DNA of 64,000 nucleotides from an uncultured Planococcus sp. (GCA_947502505.1 CANNAE010000001.1:735265-799264); one strand, 5' to 3'. Positions 43,661 to 56,341 are shown, numbered from the stretch's first letter. The notes: generated by a model not told the origin, from the letters alone. Numbers and translations: made by a program.

Positions 43661-44013
43661 AGTTGCCATAGCTATCCAATGTGAACCAATGAATGACACA
43701 AACTTATTCAAACTAATTCCAATGCCAGATGCATTTGATTTACTTTCTAAAACTAGAGATGAAGCGGAAAGCGGCGAATGGATGGCGAGGGAAAGCCGAG
43801 TCCATTCATTTGCGAAGCTTGAGCATAGCGAAAGTTGAGCAACGCTTTTTATGTGATGCTCGAACATAGAGAAATTAGGCACCTTGAATTTAGTACTAAT
43901 GAGGGAAGCGGCTGAATGCGAGTCGCATCAGCTGCATGACCTGCCTCCTATTTGCCTCAAGTGTTCCCTTTGCAACGGAATTTGCTTCCTACATCTTAAT
44001 TTTAAACACAAAA

Positions 44014-44040
44014 AAGCCACTGGAAATTTCCCAGTGGCTT
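44014..44040 (-). terminator. Terminator of ywlC
   Basis: AAGCCACTGG and CCAGTGGCTT pair perfectly with a 7-nt loop; T-run on the minus strand. Confidence 0.85.
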
Positions 44041-44070
44041 ATATACGGTCATTCAATTCATTTGCCGGCG

Positions 44071-45060
44071 TCAGCTGAACCATTTATGGTCGGCAGCTTT
44101 TTCCAGGCGGTTCATCAGGGCAGCGTCTTCGTTTTCCGGCAATACGCAAGCCAGGATTAGATCGGCATCCGTCTGGTCGCACCGGCGCAGGCTGTCATAC
44201 AATTTATCCACAGCAAGCGGGAAGCAATAATCTGCCGCTACGAAATCTTCGCGGCTTACAACGGCAATTTTTTTCTTTTTGCCATGGATATGGTCGATCG
44301 CTTTTTCGATAAGCTTGCTGTTATGCTCAATCAGATAAAGCGGCGCTTGCGGGGCATAGTGAGCGTACTTCATGCCAGGAGCTTTTGGTGTATTGCCTTT
44401 TGTTTCGGAAGACAAACGGACAGTGCCGATCACTTCTTCCAATTGCTCTTTGGTCACTTGCCCTGGGCGCAAAATGACGGGCGGCGCGCAAGTCATGTCG
44501 AGCACTGTGGATTCGATCCCAACTTGCGTCGGCCCTCCATCCAAAATGAGCGGAATTTTTCCGTTCATGTCGTAATAGACATGGTTGGCCAAAGTCGGGC
44601 TCGGTTTTCCGCTCGTATTGGCGCTTGGCGCTGCGACCGGCCGTTTCAGCCGCTTCAATAAGTTTAACGCAACTGGATGGTTCGGCACGCGTATGCCCAC
44701 CGTCGACAAGCCTGCTGTTACGTTAGAAGCAAAGGTATCCGGTTTCGCCTGCATGATCAATGTCAGTGCCCCCGGCCAAAAAGCATCCATGCATTGCAAA
44801 GCTTTTTCAGGGACTTCTTCGACATACTCCAAGGCGGTTTCTTTGGAATCGACGTGAACGATTAATGGGTTATCGGTTGGACGGCCTTTCGCTTCAAAGA
44901 TCTTATCGACCGCGGCCGCGTTCATGGCGTCTGCCCCGAGGCCGTAGACGGTTTCGGTCGGAAAGGCGACAACTCCCCCTCCGCGAATATTATCCACAGC
45001 TTGTGCGTAACTTTCATCATTGTTCACATGTTCATCCACAAGAATTGTTTTCGTTTCCAC
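44071..45060 (-). CDS. ywlC: Threonylcarbamoyl-AMP synthase (Sua5-type YwlC)
   Basis: 329 aa, long Sua5 form: YrdC-like domain (1-200, VAFPTETVYGLGADA, KGRPTDNPLIVHV) and Sua5 C-terminal domain (after about 215). Makes the precursor of t6A in tRNA. GTG start at 45060. In B. subtilis ywlB and spoIIR lie between this gene and prmC; here only 88 bp remain. Confidence 0.93.
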   Translation of the reverse strand: METKTILVDEHVNNDESYAQAVDNIRGGGVVAFPTETVYGLGADAMNAAAVDKIFEAKGRPTDNPLIVHVDSKETALEYVEEVPEKALQCMDAFWPGALTLIMQAKPDTFASNVTAGLSTVGIRVPNHPVALNLLKRLKRPVAAPSANTSGKPSPTLANHVYYDMNGKIPLILDGGPTQVGIESTVLDMTCAPPVILRPGQVTKEQLEEVIGTVRLSSETKGNTPKAPGMKYAHYAPQAPLYLIEHNSKLIEKAIDHIHGKKKKIAVVSREDFVAADYCFPLAVDKLYDSLRRCDQTDADLILACVLPENEDAALMNRLEKAADHKWFS

Positions 45061-45148
45061 CTAAACATCTCCAGTACAATAAGGTTTCGGCGACAATATC
45101 CACATTTTGTGGATAACACCCCTTAATATCAAGTGATTTGTGCACAAC

Positions 45149-46024
45149 TTAATCTAAAATACAAAATACCATACGATCGTGTTTGTTGATATCTTTTTTG
45201 CAGTAGACACGGGCTTCAGGCAAAGCTTTTTGGAACATAGCCGTTACAGCGGCGCCTTGGCTGCTGCCGATTTCAAGGCCGATGATGCCAGGGCGGCTTA
45301 TCAATGCAGGCACTTGCTCTGCTAAAGTTTCGTAAGCTGCAAGCCCGTCGCGGTCAGCGAACAAGGCTTCGTGCGGCTCAAATTCACGAACGGTATCAGA
45401 CAGGCCAGGCGCTTCATGATGGGCAATGTACGGCGGGTTGGACAGGATCATATCCCATTTTCTCCCCGCAAGTGGTGCGGCCAGGTCCCCTTTTGTGAAA
45501 TGGACATCTGCGCCCAAGTTTTCTGCATTGCGTTCCGCCATATACAAGGCTTCTTCAGAAATATCCGTCGCCATGACTTCCGCTTCCGGCAATTCGCTTT
45601 TGAGCGTAATCGCAATGACGCCGCTGCCTGTACCGATATCCGCCGCTTGAATTTCTTCGGAGCCGAATAGCTCACGCTTTAATTTCAAGCTTTCTTCAAT
45701 CAGTTCTTCAGTTTCCGGGCGCGGAATGAGGACGGCTGGTGAAACTTGGAAAGTTCTGCCGTAGAATTGTTCGATGCCAGTCAAATGCTGGACTGGCACT
45801 CCTTCAGCCAATTCTTCCACATTGGCCCAGTAAGCCTCAAATTGGCGATCTTCGATTTTATCACGCATAGCTGCGACTAAACCGGAATAGTCCACTCCCA
45901 GTTCATGCTGCAATAGAATGCGGGCAGTCGTTCCTTCACGGTCGTATTGCTTTAAATAGTTGGTCGCTTGTTCCAAGGCTTCGTATACAAATTCCACTGT
46001 CGTTAATGTTTCAACTTTGTTCAT
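45149..46024 (-). CDS. prmC: Release-factor glutamine methyltransferase PrmC
   Basis: 291 aa. SAM site [14 protein letters not shown] and the catalytic [10 protein letters not shown]. Methylates the GGQ glutamine of RF1/RF2. Its start overlaps the prfA stop by 14 bp, linking it to its substrate. Confidence 0.95.
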   Translation of the reverse strand: MNKVETLTTVEFVYEALEQATNYLKQYDREGTTARILLQHELGVDYSGLVAAMRDKIEDRQFEAYWANVEELAEGVPVQHLTGIEQFYGRTFQVSPAVLIPRPETEELIEESLKLKRELFGSEEIQAADIGTGSGVIAITLKSELPEAEVMATDISEEALYMAERNAENLGADVHFTKGDLAAPLAGRKWDMILSNPPYIAHHEAPGLSDTVREFEPHEALFADRDGLAAYETLAEQVPALISRPGIIGLEIGSSQGAAVTAMFQKALPEARVYCKKDINKHDRMVFCILD

Positions 46025-47090
46025 TATTTAAGCTCTCCATCCTCGTTGATTGTTCATCGATCACCAGGGCGTCAACAATTTCATCCATTTTGCCTTGCAA
46101 AATTTGGTCCAGCTTTTGGATGGTCAAACCAATACGATGGTCCGTCACTCGGTTTTGCGGGAAGTTATAAGTGCGGATGCGCTCTGAACGGTCACCAGTA
46201 CCGACAGCGGATTTACGTACGGAATCATATTCCGCTTGTGCTTCTTGCTGGAATTTTTCGTATACGCGGGCACGCAATACTTTCATCGCGCTCGCTTTGT
46301 TTTTAATCTGTGATTTCTCATCTTGGCATGTCACGACGATATTGGTCGGTAAATGCGTCAAACGCACAGCGGACATCGTCGTGTTGACCGATTGGCCGCC
46401 CGCGCCTGATGATGCATAGGTATCGACGCGGATATCGTTGTCGTGTATATCGACTTCGACTTCTTCCACTTCCGGCAAGCATGCGACCGTCGCTGTCGAA
46501 GTATGGATGCGGCCTCCGGATTCGGTTTCAGGGACACGTTGTACACGGTGCGCGCCGTTTTCGTATTTCAACTTGGAATAAGCGCCCTTGCCGGCCACCA
46601 TAAAGACCAATTCTTTAAAGCCGCCGATTTCTGTTGTATTCGAGTCCATGATCTGCACTTTCCAGCCATTTGCTTCCGCAAAACGGGAGTACATTTTGAA
46701 CAAGTCGCCAGCGAACAAGGCAGCTTCATCGCCGCCCGCTGCGCCTCGGATTTCCATGATGACGTTTTTATCGTCGTTCGGGTCTTTCGGAATCAATAAG
46801 ATATGAAGGCGTTCTTCCAATTCTTTTGAACGCCCTTCGAGTTCCGCCACTTCTTCTTTAACCATTTCGCGCATATCGGCATCCATTTTTTCCTCAAACA
46901 TGGCTTTGGAATCGGCCAATTGCGTCTGGACGTCTTTGTATTCACGGTAGGTCTCCACCGTTTCCTGCAGGTCGGATTGTTCTTTGGAGTAATCGCGCAG
47001 CTTGTTCGTATCGCTGACAATATCCGGGTCACTCAACATTTCGTTGAGACGGTCGTATCTGTCCTCGACAGACTGTAAACGGTCAAACAT
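46011..47090 (-). CDS. prfA: Peptide chain release factor 1
   Basis: 359 aa. Codon-recognition region [19 protein letters not shown] and the GGQ loop [18 protein letters not shown]. The ATG at 47090 follows GAGGTG; the upstream ATG three codons earlier does not. Ends translation at UAA/UAG. The 263-bp gap to tdk has a promoter-like A/T-rich stretch and nothing else I can call. Confidence 0.96.
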   Translation of the reverse strand: MFDRLQSVEDRYDRLNEMLSDPDIVSDTNKLRDYSKEQSDLQETVETYREYKDVQTQLADSKAMFEEKMDADMREMVKEEVAELEGRSKELEERLHILLIPKDPNDDKNVIMEIRGAAGGDEAALFAGDLFKMYSRFAEANGWKVQIMDSNTTEIGGFKELVFMVAGKGAYSKLKYENGAHRVQRVPETESGGRIHTSTATVACLPEVEEVEVDIHDNDIRVDTYASSGAGGQSVNTTMSAVRLTHLPTNIVVTCQDEKSQIKNKASAMKVLRARVYEKFQQEAQAEYDSVRKSAVGTGDRSERIRTYNFPQNRVTDHRIGLTIQKLDQILQGKMDEIVDALVIDEQSTRMESLNNEQS

Positions 47091-47353
47091 TGTTTTCACC
47101 TCTAGTTTCTTCTATATAAAGTCGATAATTTCGTATATCAAATTCCATTGTTTGCGATATTCCGCAAAATAGCTGTCTTTCCGAGGGGCTTACTAAGCGG
47201 CCGAATGGCTTTCAGCACTACACTGCTTCCTCAGGAGTCTGCGCTATGTTACCCCATACCTTTTCTTCACAAATCCAATAAAAATTAAAGGCCGTTAATT
47301 TCTCAAGCTTTGTCATTCGTTTAAATAACACGATTCTTGGGATCGATTACTGC

Positions 47354-47947
47354 TTATTCCATAACCGTAACGCCGGCCGGGACTTCGTGGTGATGGCGGC
47401 AGCGCGGTTCGTAGGCTTCGGACGCGCCGACTAGGATAATCGGGTCATCCGAACCAGCAGGCTTTCCGTCGATCAGGCGCTGGGTGCGGCTTGCGGGTGA
47501 TCCGCAGACCGTACAGACGGCTTGCAATTTGGTGACTTGTTCTGCGATCGATAACAAGGATGGCATCGGGCCGAATGGCACGCCGCGGAAATCCTGGTCA
47601 AGCCCTGCGACGATAACACGGAATCCATGGTCTGCTAATCGCTGTACGTGGTCTACGATTTCCATATCAAAAAATTGCGCTTCATCGATGGCGATGATAT
47701 CAAACTCATCGCTTATATATTCTTTCATCTCGCCGGAATGGCCGATCGGCAGCGCGATGACCGTAGTTCCGTTATGTGAGACGACCGCTTCTTCGCTGTA
47801 GCGGTTATCCAATTTCGGCTTGAACACCGCAATTTTCTGCTTGGCAAATTGCGCGCGGCGAACGCGGCGGATCAACTCTTCCGATTTTCCGGAAAACATG
47901 CTTCCGCAGATCAACTCGACCCATCCGGTCTGTTTCATGACGTACAT
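47354..47947 (-). CDS. tdk: Thymidine kinase
   Basis: 197 aa. P-loop [17 protein letters not shown], lasso region with [14 protein letters not shown], zinc Cys/His near the C-terminus ([11 protein letters not shown]). ATG at 47947 follows AAGGGGT. Salvage of thymidine. Confidence 0.95.
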   Translation of the reverse strand: MYVMKQTGWVELICGSMFSGKSEELIRRVRRAQFAKQKIAVFKPKLDNRYSEEAVVSHNGTTVIALPIGHSGEMKEYISDEFDIIAIDEAQFFDMEIVDHVQRLADHGFRVIVAGLDQDFRGVPFGPMPSLLSIAEQVTKLQAVCTVCGSPASRTQRLIDGKPAGSDDPIILVGASEAYEPRCRHHHEVPAGVTVME

Positions 47948-48051
47948 AGTGGAGACCCCTTTCAAACATTTGCTGTTAATATCATACCAAAAATGGCGGG
48001 TATGCCTATCACTTTTTTGCTATGTAATTGATTTTTTCTGTTCTTTGACGA

Positions 48052-48090
48052 AAAAAAATACCCATCCGGCGTTTTCGCGACGGACGGGTA
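48052..48090 (-). terminator. Terminator of rpmE
   Basis: TACCCATCCG and CGGACGGGTA pair with one wobble; a run of T residues follows on the minus strand. Confidence 0.8.
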
Positions 48091-48100
48091 TGATGGTGAC

Positions 48101-48316
48101 TTAGTTGTTGATTTCTTCTTTGAGGCCGTATTTTTTGTTGAAACGGTCTACGCGGCCATCTGCAGCTGCGAATTTTTGACGTCCAGTATAGAATGGATGA
48201 CATTCTGAGCAAAGCTCAACGTTGATGTCCTCTTTTACTGAACCAGTTTCGAATGAGTTGCCGCATGAGCAAGTCACCGTTGCTTTTTTGTACTCTGGGT
48301 GAATACCTGTTTTCAT
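48101..48316 (-). CDS. rpmE: Ribosomal protein L31 (zinc form)
   Basis: 71 aa. Zinc ligands Cys16 and Cys18 (CSCGNSF) and Cys37 and Cys40 ([10 protein letters not shown]) mark the zinc-containing RpmE, not the Cys-less YtiA type. GGGAGGAG precedes the ATG. Has its own promoter and a structured leader. Confidence 0.96.
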   Translation of the reverse strand: MKTGIHPEYKKATVTCSCGNSFETGSVKEDINVELCSECHPFYTGRQKFAAADGRVDRFNKKYGLKEEINN

Positions 48317-48370
48317 AATATTTTCTCCTCCCGCCCTGAACCATCTGGAACAGAGTTTAATCTATTTTGC

Positions 48371-48410
48371 CTATTGCCTTACACGGCTCGTTAGGCCGTA
48401 TATGCAATAG
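48371..48410 (-). promoter_or_regulatory. Candidate L31 leader hairpin
   Basis: In the rpmE leader the minus strand forms CTATTGC...GCAATAG closed around ACGGC...GCCGT. It lies between the promoter and the ribosome binding site, where self-regulatory L31 leaders occur in Firmicutes. No U-run follows, which argues against a simple terminator. Confidence 0.45.
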
Positions 48411-48433
48411 TACTGTTTTGTTTCACTCTTATA

Positions 48434-48462
48434 ATCATATCAAAACTTATAGTCTTTTGCAA
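48434..48462 (-). promoter_or_regulatory. SigA promoter of rpmE
   Basis: TTGCAA (48457-48462) and TATGAT (48434-48439) 17 bp apart on the minus strand; transcript start about 111 nt before the rpmE ATG, directly after the rho stop. Confidence 0.75.
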
Positions 48463-48466
48463 GCAA

Positions 48467-49750
48467 TCAAATCGTCTTTCGTGGAGTGCGCGATGCTTTG
48501 CCGTCTCTCGGCAATTGCGCAAAAAACTCTTCATTGGTCTTCGAATGGCTGAGCTTTTTCATGAAGCGCTCCGTAAAGTCCGGCGCATCGGAAAAGGTTT
48601 TACGGATAGTCCATAGTTTATCAAGTTGTTCCGGATCCATCAACAATTCTTCCTTGCGGGTTCCTGAACGGCGGATATCAAGTGCCGGGAAAATGCGGCG
48701 TTCCGCTAAACTGCGGTCTAAATGCAGCTCCATATTGCCGGTGCCCTTGAATTCCTCGTAGATGACTTCATCCATGCGCGAGCCGGTATCGACAAGAGCG
48801 GTTGCGAGAATCGTTAAACTGCCGCCTTCTTCGATATTGCGCGCGGCGCCGAAAAAGCGCTTCGGGCGGTGAAATGCGGCAGGGTCGATCCCGCCGGATA
48901 ATGTGCGTCCGCTTGGCGGGATGACCAAATTATAGGCACGCGCCAGCCGTGTGATCGAATCCATCAAAATGACAACATCACGCTTATGTTCCACGAGGCG
49001 CATGGCGCGCTCGAGAACCAGCTCAGCTACTTTAACATGGTTTTCAGGGACTTCATCGAAAGTCGAAGATACGACATCCGCGTCGACAGAACGTTCAATA
49101 TCGGTCACTTCTTCCGGCCGCTCATCGATCAACAGCACAATCAATTCCGCTTCCGGATGGTTCGTGGTCACGGCATTGGCGATTTCCTTCAATAGCATCG
49201 TTTTCCCGGCTTTCGGCGGTGCAACGATCAAGCCGCGCTGGCCAAAACCAACTGGGGAAACAAGGTCCATAATGCGTGTCGATAAATGTTCTGGCCCTGT
49301 TTCCAATAGAATGTGGCGGTCCGGGTACAAAGGCGTCAATCCAGGGAAATGAACACGCTCTTTTGCGACTTCCGGGTCTTCGCCGTTAACCGCTTCTACT
49401 TGAAGCAGCCCAAAATAACGTTCGTTTTCTTTTGGCGGGCGAACCTTGCCGGATACTTTATCCCCGTTTCTGAGGTCGAAACGGCGGATCTGTGAAGCGG
49501 AAATGTAAATGTCCTGGGAGCTTGGTGAATAGTTGATCGGGCGTAGGAACCCGAACCCTTCCGATTGGATGATTTCGAGAACGCCTTCCATGAAAAAGAA
49601 GCCTTCCTGTTCCGCACGGGTTTTCAAAATGGCGAAAATCAATTCTTTTTTCGTCAGTTTACTGTAATTGTTCAGCTTGTATTCTTTTGCCAAGTTATAA
49701 AGCTCTTTGAGCGTCATATTTTCCAATGCGGAAATTGTCATCGTTGCCAT
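48467..49750 (-). CDS. rho: Transcription termination factor Rho
   Basis: 427 aa. RNA-binding N-terminal domains with [20 protein letters not shown]-loop [14 protein letters not shown], Walker B VVILMDS, Q/R loops [13 protein letters not shown]. Almost identical in layout to B. subtilis Rho. Ribosome binding site is weak (GGTGT), and the ATG at 49741 is an alternative. Confidence 0.96.
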   Translation of the reverse strand: MATMTISALENMTLKELYNLAKEYKLNNYSKLTKKELIFAILKTRAEQEGFFFMEGVLEIIQSEGFGFLRPINYSPSSQDIYISASQIRRFDLRNGDKVSGKVRPPKENERYFGLLQVEAVNGEDPEVAKERVHFPGLTPLYPDRHILLETGPEHLSTRIMDLVSPVGFGQRGLIVAPPKAGKTMLLKEIANAVTTNHPEAELIVLLIDERPEEVTDIERSVDADVVSSTFDEVPENHVKVAELVLERAMRLVEHKRDVVILMDSITRLARAYNLVIPPSGRTLSGGIDPAAFHRPKRFFGAARNIEEGGSLTILATALVDTGSRMDEVIYEEFKGTGNMELHLDRSLAERRIFPALDIRRSGTRKEELLMDPEQLDKLWTIRKTFSDAPDFTERFMKKLSHSKTNEEFFAQLPRDGKASRTPRKTI

Positions 49751-49817
49751 CTAGTTGGACACCACACTTATCATTAGTTTCAAGATTTCTGGGGAATTAC
49801 GATTGTTCTGGAGTCAT

Positions 49818-49848
49818 TAAAGAAGGAGCCCGGCATAAAGCCGGACTC
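49818..49848 (-). terminator. Terminator of glpX
   Basis: GAGCCCGGC (49826-49834) pairs with GCCGGACTC (49840-49848) with one wobble; CTTCTTT follows on the minus strand. Confidence 0.75.
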
Positions 49849-49866
49849 AGGTTTGGAGTATGAAAA

Positions 49867-50832
49867 TCAATCTTTCATAACGAGATCCGGTTTTTTCTTG
49901 AGGCTGTGGCGCCCCTCGACAAAACGGACTGTGCCGGATTTCGCGCGCATGACCAGGGTATGGCTTTCTGCAAAAGCACCTTTCAGCTGGACGCCGCGAA
50001 GAAGTTCTCCGTCAGTGATCCCTGTCGCTGCAAAGATTGCATCATCGCCTTTTACCAGGTCATCCATCATCAACACTTTGTCGACTTCAAGGCCCATGTC
50101 CAGGCAGCGCTGTCTTTCTTCATCGTCCATAGGAACGAGCTTTCCTTGGAATTCCCCGCCGAGGCATTTCAATCCGACTGCAGAAATAACCCCTTCCGGA
50201 GCCCCGCCTATCCCGAATAGGATATCGACGCCCGTTTGGTCGAAAGCCGTGTTGATAGCGCCGGCAATGTCGCCGTCGGTAATCAATTTAATACGTGCTC
50301 CCGCTTCACGGATTTCCTTGATGATCTGTGCGTGGCGCGGACGATCGATAATCGTTGCGACAACGTCCTCGATGTCCTTGTTTTTCGCTTTGGCTACTGC
50401 GCGTAAATTGTCGATGACCGGGGCATTGATGTCAATTTTGCCGACAGCTTCAGGGCCGACAGCAATTTTGTCCATATACATATCCGGTGCATTGAGTAAA
50501 TTTCCGCGGTCCGCAATCGCCAATACGGCAATCGCATTCCAGCCGCCGGCAGCGACAATGTTCGTGCCTTCTACCGGGTCAACCGCCACGTCCACTTCAG
50601 GGCCGTCGCCTGAACCAAGTTTTTCACCGATGTAGAGCATCGGGGCTTCGTCCATCTCACCTTCGCCGATGACGACGGTTCCGCGCATCGGAATCGTGTC
50701 GAATACAGTGCGCATCGCTTCCGTTGCTGCATCGTCCGCTTCGTTTTTCAAGCCGCGGCCCATCCATTTAGAAGAAGCGATTGCTGCCGCCTCTGTAATC
50801 CGCACTAATTCCATCGAAAGACTTCGTTCCAT
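49867..50832 (-). CDS. glpX: Class II fructose-1,6-bisphosphatase
   Basis: 321 aa. [15 protein letters not shown] and AVDPVEGTN are the class II metal sites. Gluconeogenic. GGAGG upstream of the ATG. It follows murZ by 72 bp; with tal and fbaA nearby this is the usual Bacillales carbon-metabolism cluster. Confidence 0.93.
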   Translation of the reverse strand: MERSLSMELVRITEAAAIASSKWMGRGLKNEADDAATEAMRTVFDTIPMRGTVVIGEGEMDEAPMLYIGEKLGSGDGPEVDVAVDPVEGTNIVAAGGWNAIAVLAIADRGNLLNAPDMYMDKIAVGPEAVGKIDINAPVIDNLRAVAKAKNKDIEDVVATIIDRPRHAQIIKEIREAGARIKLITDGDIAGAINTAFDQTGVDILFGIGGAPEGVISAVGLKCLGGEFQGKLVPMDDEERQRCLDMGLEVDKVLMMDDLVKGDDAIFAATGITDGELLRGVQLKGAFAESHTLVMRAKSGTVRFVEGRHSLKKKPDLVMKD

Positions 50833-50904
50833 AATTCATTTCCTCCGTTCATTCTTTAAATATGCCATTTATATTGTAGCATATATCCAACCCTCATCAG
50901 AGAG

Positions 50905-52206
50905 TCAATTCACGTCAGAACTAAGGTCGGACGACTTCCCGCTCGCCACCGGATCGATTGTTTCCCGGCGGATGTCAGCGCCTAGGCCGCGCAGTTTTTC
51001 GATGATATTCGAATAGCCGCGTTCAATATGATAAATTTCCCGTACTTCCGTTTCACCTTCTGCCAGGAGACCGGCGATGACCAGTGCTGCGCCTGCACGC
51101 AGATCGGAAGCGACAACAGTCGCTGCTGTCAAAGGAGTCGGGCCGGTAATGATCGCAGCACGCCCTTCGACGCGCCCGACTGCATTCATGCGGCGCAGCT
51201 CATCGATATGCTTGAAACGCGCCGAATAAATGGTATCGGTAATCATCGATGACCCATGTGCTTGTGTCATCAAGACAGAAAACGGCTGCTGCAAATCGGT
51301 CGCAAACCCTGGATAGACCAAAGTCTTCACGTCGATCGGCTGCAAGTTTTCGGTTTTCGGAATGTGGATCGATTCTTCATCTTCCTGTACTTCGACGCCC
51401 ATTTCACGCAATTTCGCAGTTAAGGCTTCCATATGGAAAGGAATGACGTTATCGATTGTCACGCCATCGCCGGCTGCTGCTGCCATGATCATGAAAGTGC
51501 CCGCTTCGATACGGTCAGGAATGATTGTATGATTGGTGCCATGCAATTCATCCACGCCTTCGATGCGGATGACGTTGGTGCCGGCGCCTTTGATTTTCGC
51601 GCCCATATTAGTCAGGAGCGTCGCGACATCAATGATTTCCGGCTCTTTTGCCGCGTTTTCAATCACTGTCTGCCCTTTCGCGCGCACCGCAGCGAGCATG
51701 ATATTGATCGTTGCGCCTACGCTGACGACATCGAGATAGATTTTCGCGCCGCGCAATTCGTCGGCACGCAAGTAAATAGCCCCGTGCTCATTGGTCACTT
51801 TTGCACCTAGCGCTTCAAAGCCTTTAATGTGCTGGTCGATTGGGCGCGGCCCGAGGAAACAACCTCCCGGAAGGCCGATAGCAGCGTGCTTGAAACGCCC
51901 AAGCATCGCTCCCATCATATAGTAGGAAGCGCGTAATTTCTTGACGTTGCCGTTCGGCAAAGGCATATCGACCATTTCAGTCGGGTCGATTTGCATGACG
52001 CCGTCTTCGAATGTCACGGATCCACCAATTTCTTCCAAAATGTTCTTCAATGTCCAAACATCGGAAATTTCCGGCAAGCCTTCAATCGAGACCGGCGAAT
52101 TTGCCAGAATCGAAGCCGGGATCAAAGCCACGGCACTGTTTTTAGCGCCGTTGACTTTGATCGTCCCGGTTAGGCGTTTGCCGCCTTTTATTTTATAAAC
52201 GTCCAT
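50905..52206 (-). CDS. murAB: UDP-GlcNAc enolpyruvyl transferase MurZ (MurAB)
   Basis: 433 aa. Same fold as Mur[15 protein letters not shown], catalytic Cys in [15 protein letters not shown]. Second copy of the first peptidoglycan step, normal in Firmicutes. GGAGAAA precedes the ATG. Between tal and glpX as in B. subtilis. Confidence 0.93.
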   Translation of the reverse strand: MDVYKIKGGKRLTGTIKVNGAKNSAVALIPASILANSPVSIEGLPEISDVWTLKNILEEIGGSVTFEDGVMQIDPTEMVDMPLPNGNVKKLRASYYMMGAMLGRFKHAAIGLPGGCFLGPRPIDQHIKGFEALGAKVTNEHGAIYLRADELRGAKIYLDVVSVGATINIMLAAVRAKGQTVIENAAKEPEIIDVATLLTNMGAKIKGAGTNVIRIEGVDELHGTNHTIIPDRIEAGTFMIMAAAAGDGVTIDNVIPFHMEALTAKLREMGVEVQEDEESIHIPKTENLQPIDVKTLVYPGFATDLQQPFSVLMTQAHGSSMITDTIYSARFKHIDELRRMNAVGRVEGRAAIITGPTPLTAATVVASDLRAGAALVIAGLLAEGETEVREIYHIERGYSNIIEKLRGLGADIRRETIDPVASGKSSDLSSDVN

Positions 52207-52232
52207 TGTATTTCTCCTTTTCCCTGTCAGCC

Positions 52233-52883
52233 TTATTTCACAGAGCGTGTTTCCCAGTCGGCTAGGAATGCTTCGATGCCTTTATCCGTCAACGGATGTT
52301 TGAACATCATTTCAAGCACTTTCATCGGCATTGTGCCGATATGCGCGCCGTTAAGAGCGGCTTCTGTCACGTGCTGCGGATGGCGGATTGAAGCGGCGAT
52401 GATTTCTGAATCGATGTCATGGATTGCGAAGATCTCAGCAATCTGTGCGATCAAATCCATGCCGTTGTGCCCGATATCATCCAGACGCCCAAGGAATGGA
52501 GAAACGTAAGCTGCTCCAGCGCGCGCTGCTAGAAGTGCTTGGTTGGCGCTGAAAATCAATGTGACATTGACTTTCTTGCCTTCGCCAGCAAGGACCGCAC
52601 ATGCTTTCAGGCCTTCTGGAGTCATTGGCAATTTCACGGTGATGTTTGGTGCAAGTTCAGCCAGTTCACGGCCTTCTTTGATCATGCCTTCTGAATCAAG
52701 GGCAATGACTTCGCCGCTGATCGATCCATCGACAAGGTCGGCAATTTCTTTCAGGCGATCGTGGAACGAGACATCTTTTTCTTTTGCGACTAGTGATGGG
52801 TTAGTCGTGACACCTGAGAGAATACCCCAAGCGTGTGCTTCTTTAATTTCGTCGAAGTTTGCTGTATCAATGAAAAATTTCAT
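52233..52883 (-). CDS. tal: Transaldolase (TalC/fructose-6-P aldolase type)
   Basis: 216 aa. [10 protein letters not shown] at the start and the Schiff-base lysine in [16 protein letters not shown] region with the KLPMTPEG lysine. Non-oxidative pentose phosphate step. AGGAGG upstream. Confidence 0.93.
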   Translation of the reverse strand: MKFFIDTANFDEIKEAHAWGILSGVTTNPSLVAKEKDVSFHDRLKEIADLVDGSISGEVIALDSEGMIKEGRELAELAPNITVKLPMTPEGLKACAVLAGEGKKVNVTLIFSANQALLAARAGAAYVSPFLGRLDDIGHNGMDLIAQIAEIFAIHDIDSEIIAASIRHPQHVTEAALNGAHIGTMPMKVLEMMFKHPLTDKGIEAFLADWETRSVK

Positions 52884-52940
52884 GTATGGTTTCCTCCTAT
52901 ATGCGGAAAAAGAGACGGATCCGCCTCTCTCTCCAGGGTT

Positions 52941-53804
52941 TTATGAATTTGCTTGCTGTGAACTGCCGAAATCGCGCATTTTGCCGATAACAGTTGCTTT
53001 GATGGCATCGCGTGCCGGCGTCAAGTATTTACGTGGATCGTAGACGTCTGCATCAGATGCCAATTTTTCGCGGATGGCTTTCGATGCCGCCAATTGGCTT
53101 TCTGTGTTGACGTTGATCTTCGATGTGCCAAGTGACACTGCACGTTGAACATCTTTCAATGGGATGCCTGTTCCGCCGTGCAAGACAAGCGGCACATCAC
53201 AAAGCTGTGAAATTTCTTCCATTTCGGCAAATCCAAGGTTCGGTTCGCCTTTATATGGCCCGTGGACTGACCCAAGCGCTGGCGCTAGGCAATCGATGCC
53301 TGTCTGTTCGACAAGTGATTGGCATTCTTTCGGGTCAGCATAGATGACGCCTTCTGCGATGACATCATCTTCCTGGCCGCCCACTATGCCGAGTTCCGCT
53401 TCCACGGAAACGCCTTTAGCATGAGCGTACTCAACCACTTTGCGTGTAATTTCAATGTTTTCTTCGAATGGATGATGTGATGCATCGATCATTACGGATG
53501 TGAAACCTGCATCGATTGCTTCTTTACATTTTTCGAAACTAGAACCATGATCTAAATGGATAGCGACCGGAACGGTAATATTGTAATCATGCATTAGGCC
53601 TTTCACCATATGTACGACAGTCGTGAATCCACCCATATAGCGTGCTGCACCTTCTGAGACGCCGCAGATGACTGGAGATTTTTCTTCCTCCGCCGCCTGC
53701 AGGATCGCTTGTGTAAATTCCAGGTTGTTCAGGTTAAATTGCCCGATGGCATAACCTTCCTGCTTACCTTTTATCATCATTTCTTTCATTGAAACTAATG
53801 GCAT
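52941..53804 (-). CDS. fbaA: Class II fructose-bisphosphate aldolase
   Basis: 287 aa. Zinc ligands in [25 protein letters not shown] and [12 protein letters not shown] at 53804 with AGGAGGA upstream; the earlier ATG at 53831 is not supported. Glycolysis and gluconeogenesis. Confidence 0.95.
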   Translation of the reverse strand: MPLVSMKEMMIKGKQEGYAIGQFNLNNLEFTQAILQAAEEEKSPVICGVSEGAARYMGGFTTVVHMVKGLMHDYNITVPVAIHLDHGSSFEKCKEAIDAGFTSVMIDASHHPFEENIEITRKVVEYAHAKGVSVEAELGIVGGQEDDVIAEGVIYADPKECQSLVEQTGIDCLAPALGSVHGPYKGEPNLGFAEMEEISQLCDVPLVLHGGTGIPLKDVQRAVSLGTSKINVNTESQLAASKAIREKLASDADVYDPRKYLTPARDAIKATVIGKMRDFGSSQQANS

Positions 53805-53890
53805 TATTATTTTCCTCCTCAGGGTAGGCACAAGCCCAATATCTTTTTCACTATATCAAAAATGGCGCCATTTCGCCACTCGCTGGCGAT

Positions 53891-54250
53891 TTAATCGCTA
53901 ATCAGTTCGCCAACGGCATCGCGCAGCTCGAAAACATCGAAGGGTTTGGTGAAATAACGCACCACTCCCCAGTTCATCGACTCTTCAATCACGCCCATTT
54001 CGCCGTAAGCAGTCATCATGATCACTTTGCAATCATGCTGCCTCTGCTTTAGCCGCTTCAGCAATTCGATGCCATCCATTCCGGGCATCTTCATATCCAT
54101 CAGCACCATGTCAGGGCATCTTTCTTCTGTCAGTTCCAATGCTTCTTGTCCGCTGCCTGCAATCAAGGTCTCGTATCCTTCACGCTCAAATACTTCTTTC
54201 AATAACAGGCGGATGCCTTGTTGGTCATCTACTATCAGAATCCTTTTCAC
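53891..54250 (-). CDS. spo0F: Spo0F-like single-domain response regulator
   Basis: 119 aa receiver only. Asp8/Asp9 acidic pair (ILIVDDQQGIR), phospho-acceptor Asp52 (MVLMD), Thr80 (MTAYGE) and Lys102 (TKPF) are all present. The DDQxGIR entry and the MTAYGE segment are Spo0F-specific rather than general CheY, and the gene lies between fbaA and pyrG as in B. subtilis. GTG at 54250 is chosen because AAGGAG is 8 nt away; GTG at 54259 is adjacent to that site. The residue equal to Spo0F His101 is Tyr99. In sporulating relatives this protein carries phosphate from KinA to Spo0B. Confidence 0.85.
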   Translation of the reverse strand: MKRILIVDDQQGIRLLLKEVFEREGYETLIAGSGQEALELTEERCPDMVLMDMKMPGMDGIELLKRLKQRQHDCKVIMMTAYGEMGVIEESMNWGVVRYFTKPFDVFELRDAVGELISD

Positions 54251-54383
54251 TTCAGCCACTCCTTCTCCCCTTTTTCGGCACGCAGCTCACTCGCTGCTTT
54301 CACCGGTTTGAGGTAAACCTATTTGAAATATCGATGCACAATTGACTGGCCCATTCCAGCGCATCAGCCAACGACAAGCCGCA

Positions 54384-54414
54384 AAAAGCCTTCCCTGGAA
54401 TAGGGAAGGCTTTT
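54384..54414 (-). terminator. Terminator of pyrG
   Basis: AAAAGCCTTCCCT and AGGGAAGGCTTTT pair perfectly (54384-54396 with 54402-54414) downstream of the pyrG stop. Confidence 0.85.
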
Positions 54415-54468
54415 GCCATCTGAACGATGTCGGCCTTCCAGGAAATGAAGAGGCTTTTCACATACTGA

Positions 54469-56151
<1,683 letters not shown>

Positions 56152-56211
56152 TCAGCCACCCAAAAAGTGGATGGCACGCTGAGTTGCCGCCAAATAGCAG
56201 CACTAAAAAAT

Positions 56212-56249
56212 AAAAAGCGCTCCTCCTGCAAAGCGTGCAGGGGGAGCGC
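56212..56249 (-). promoter_or_regulatory. pyrG attenuator terminator
   Basis: GCGCTCCTCCTGC (56217-56229) and GCAGGGGGAGCGC (56237-56249) form the stem; on the minus strand T residues follow. The upstream strand of the hairpin carries CUCCCCCUGC, complementary to a run of G. The transcript begins GGGCTCC, and in B. subtilis extra G residues added at low CTP pair with such a C-rich tract to block this terminator. The match of start, tract and hairpin supports the same CTP-sensing control. Confidence 0.8.
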
Positions 56250-56285
56250 GTTAGCTATACGAATCATCTCTCCTATTTTAAGGAG

Positions 56286-56323
56286 CCCAGTAAAATCTTA
56301 TCCTGTACAGCCATTTCCGTCAA
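56286..56323 (-). promoter_or_regulatory. SigA promoter and GGGC start of pyrG
   Basis: TTGACG (56318-56323) and TAAGAT (56295-56300) are 17 bp apart; six bases after the -10 the RNA starts with GGGC at 56288. Confidence 0.8.
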
Positions 56324-56341
56324 GGTGAAAAAAAGTTCAGA

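Noticed and set aside
43578..43838. 86-aa plus-strand reading frame between ywlE and ywlC
   Set aside because: Falls inside the repeat array and the module E copy; no ribosome binding site and no family.
47100..47353. Possible gene in the gap between prfA and tdk
   Set aside because: Only short frames without a start signal; no conserved motif recognised.
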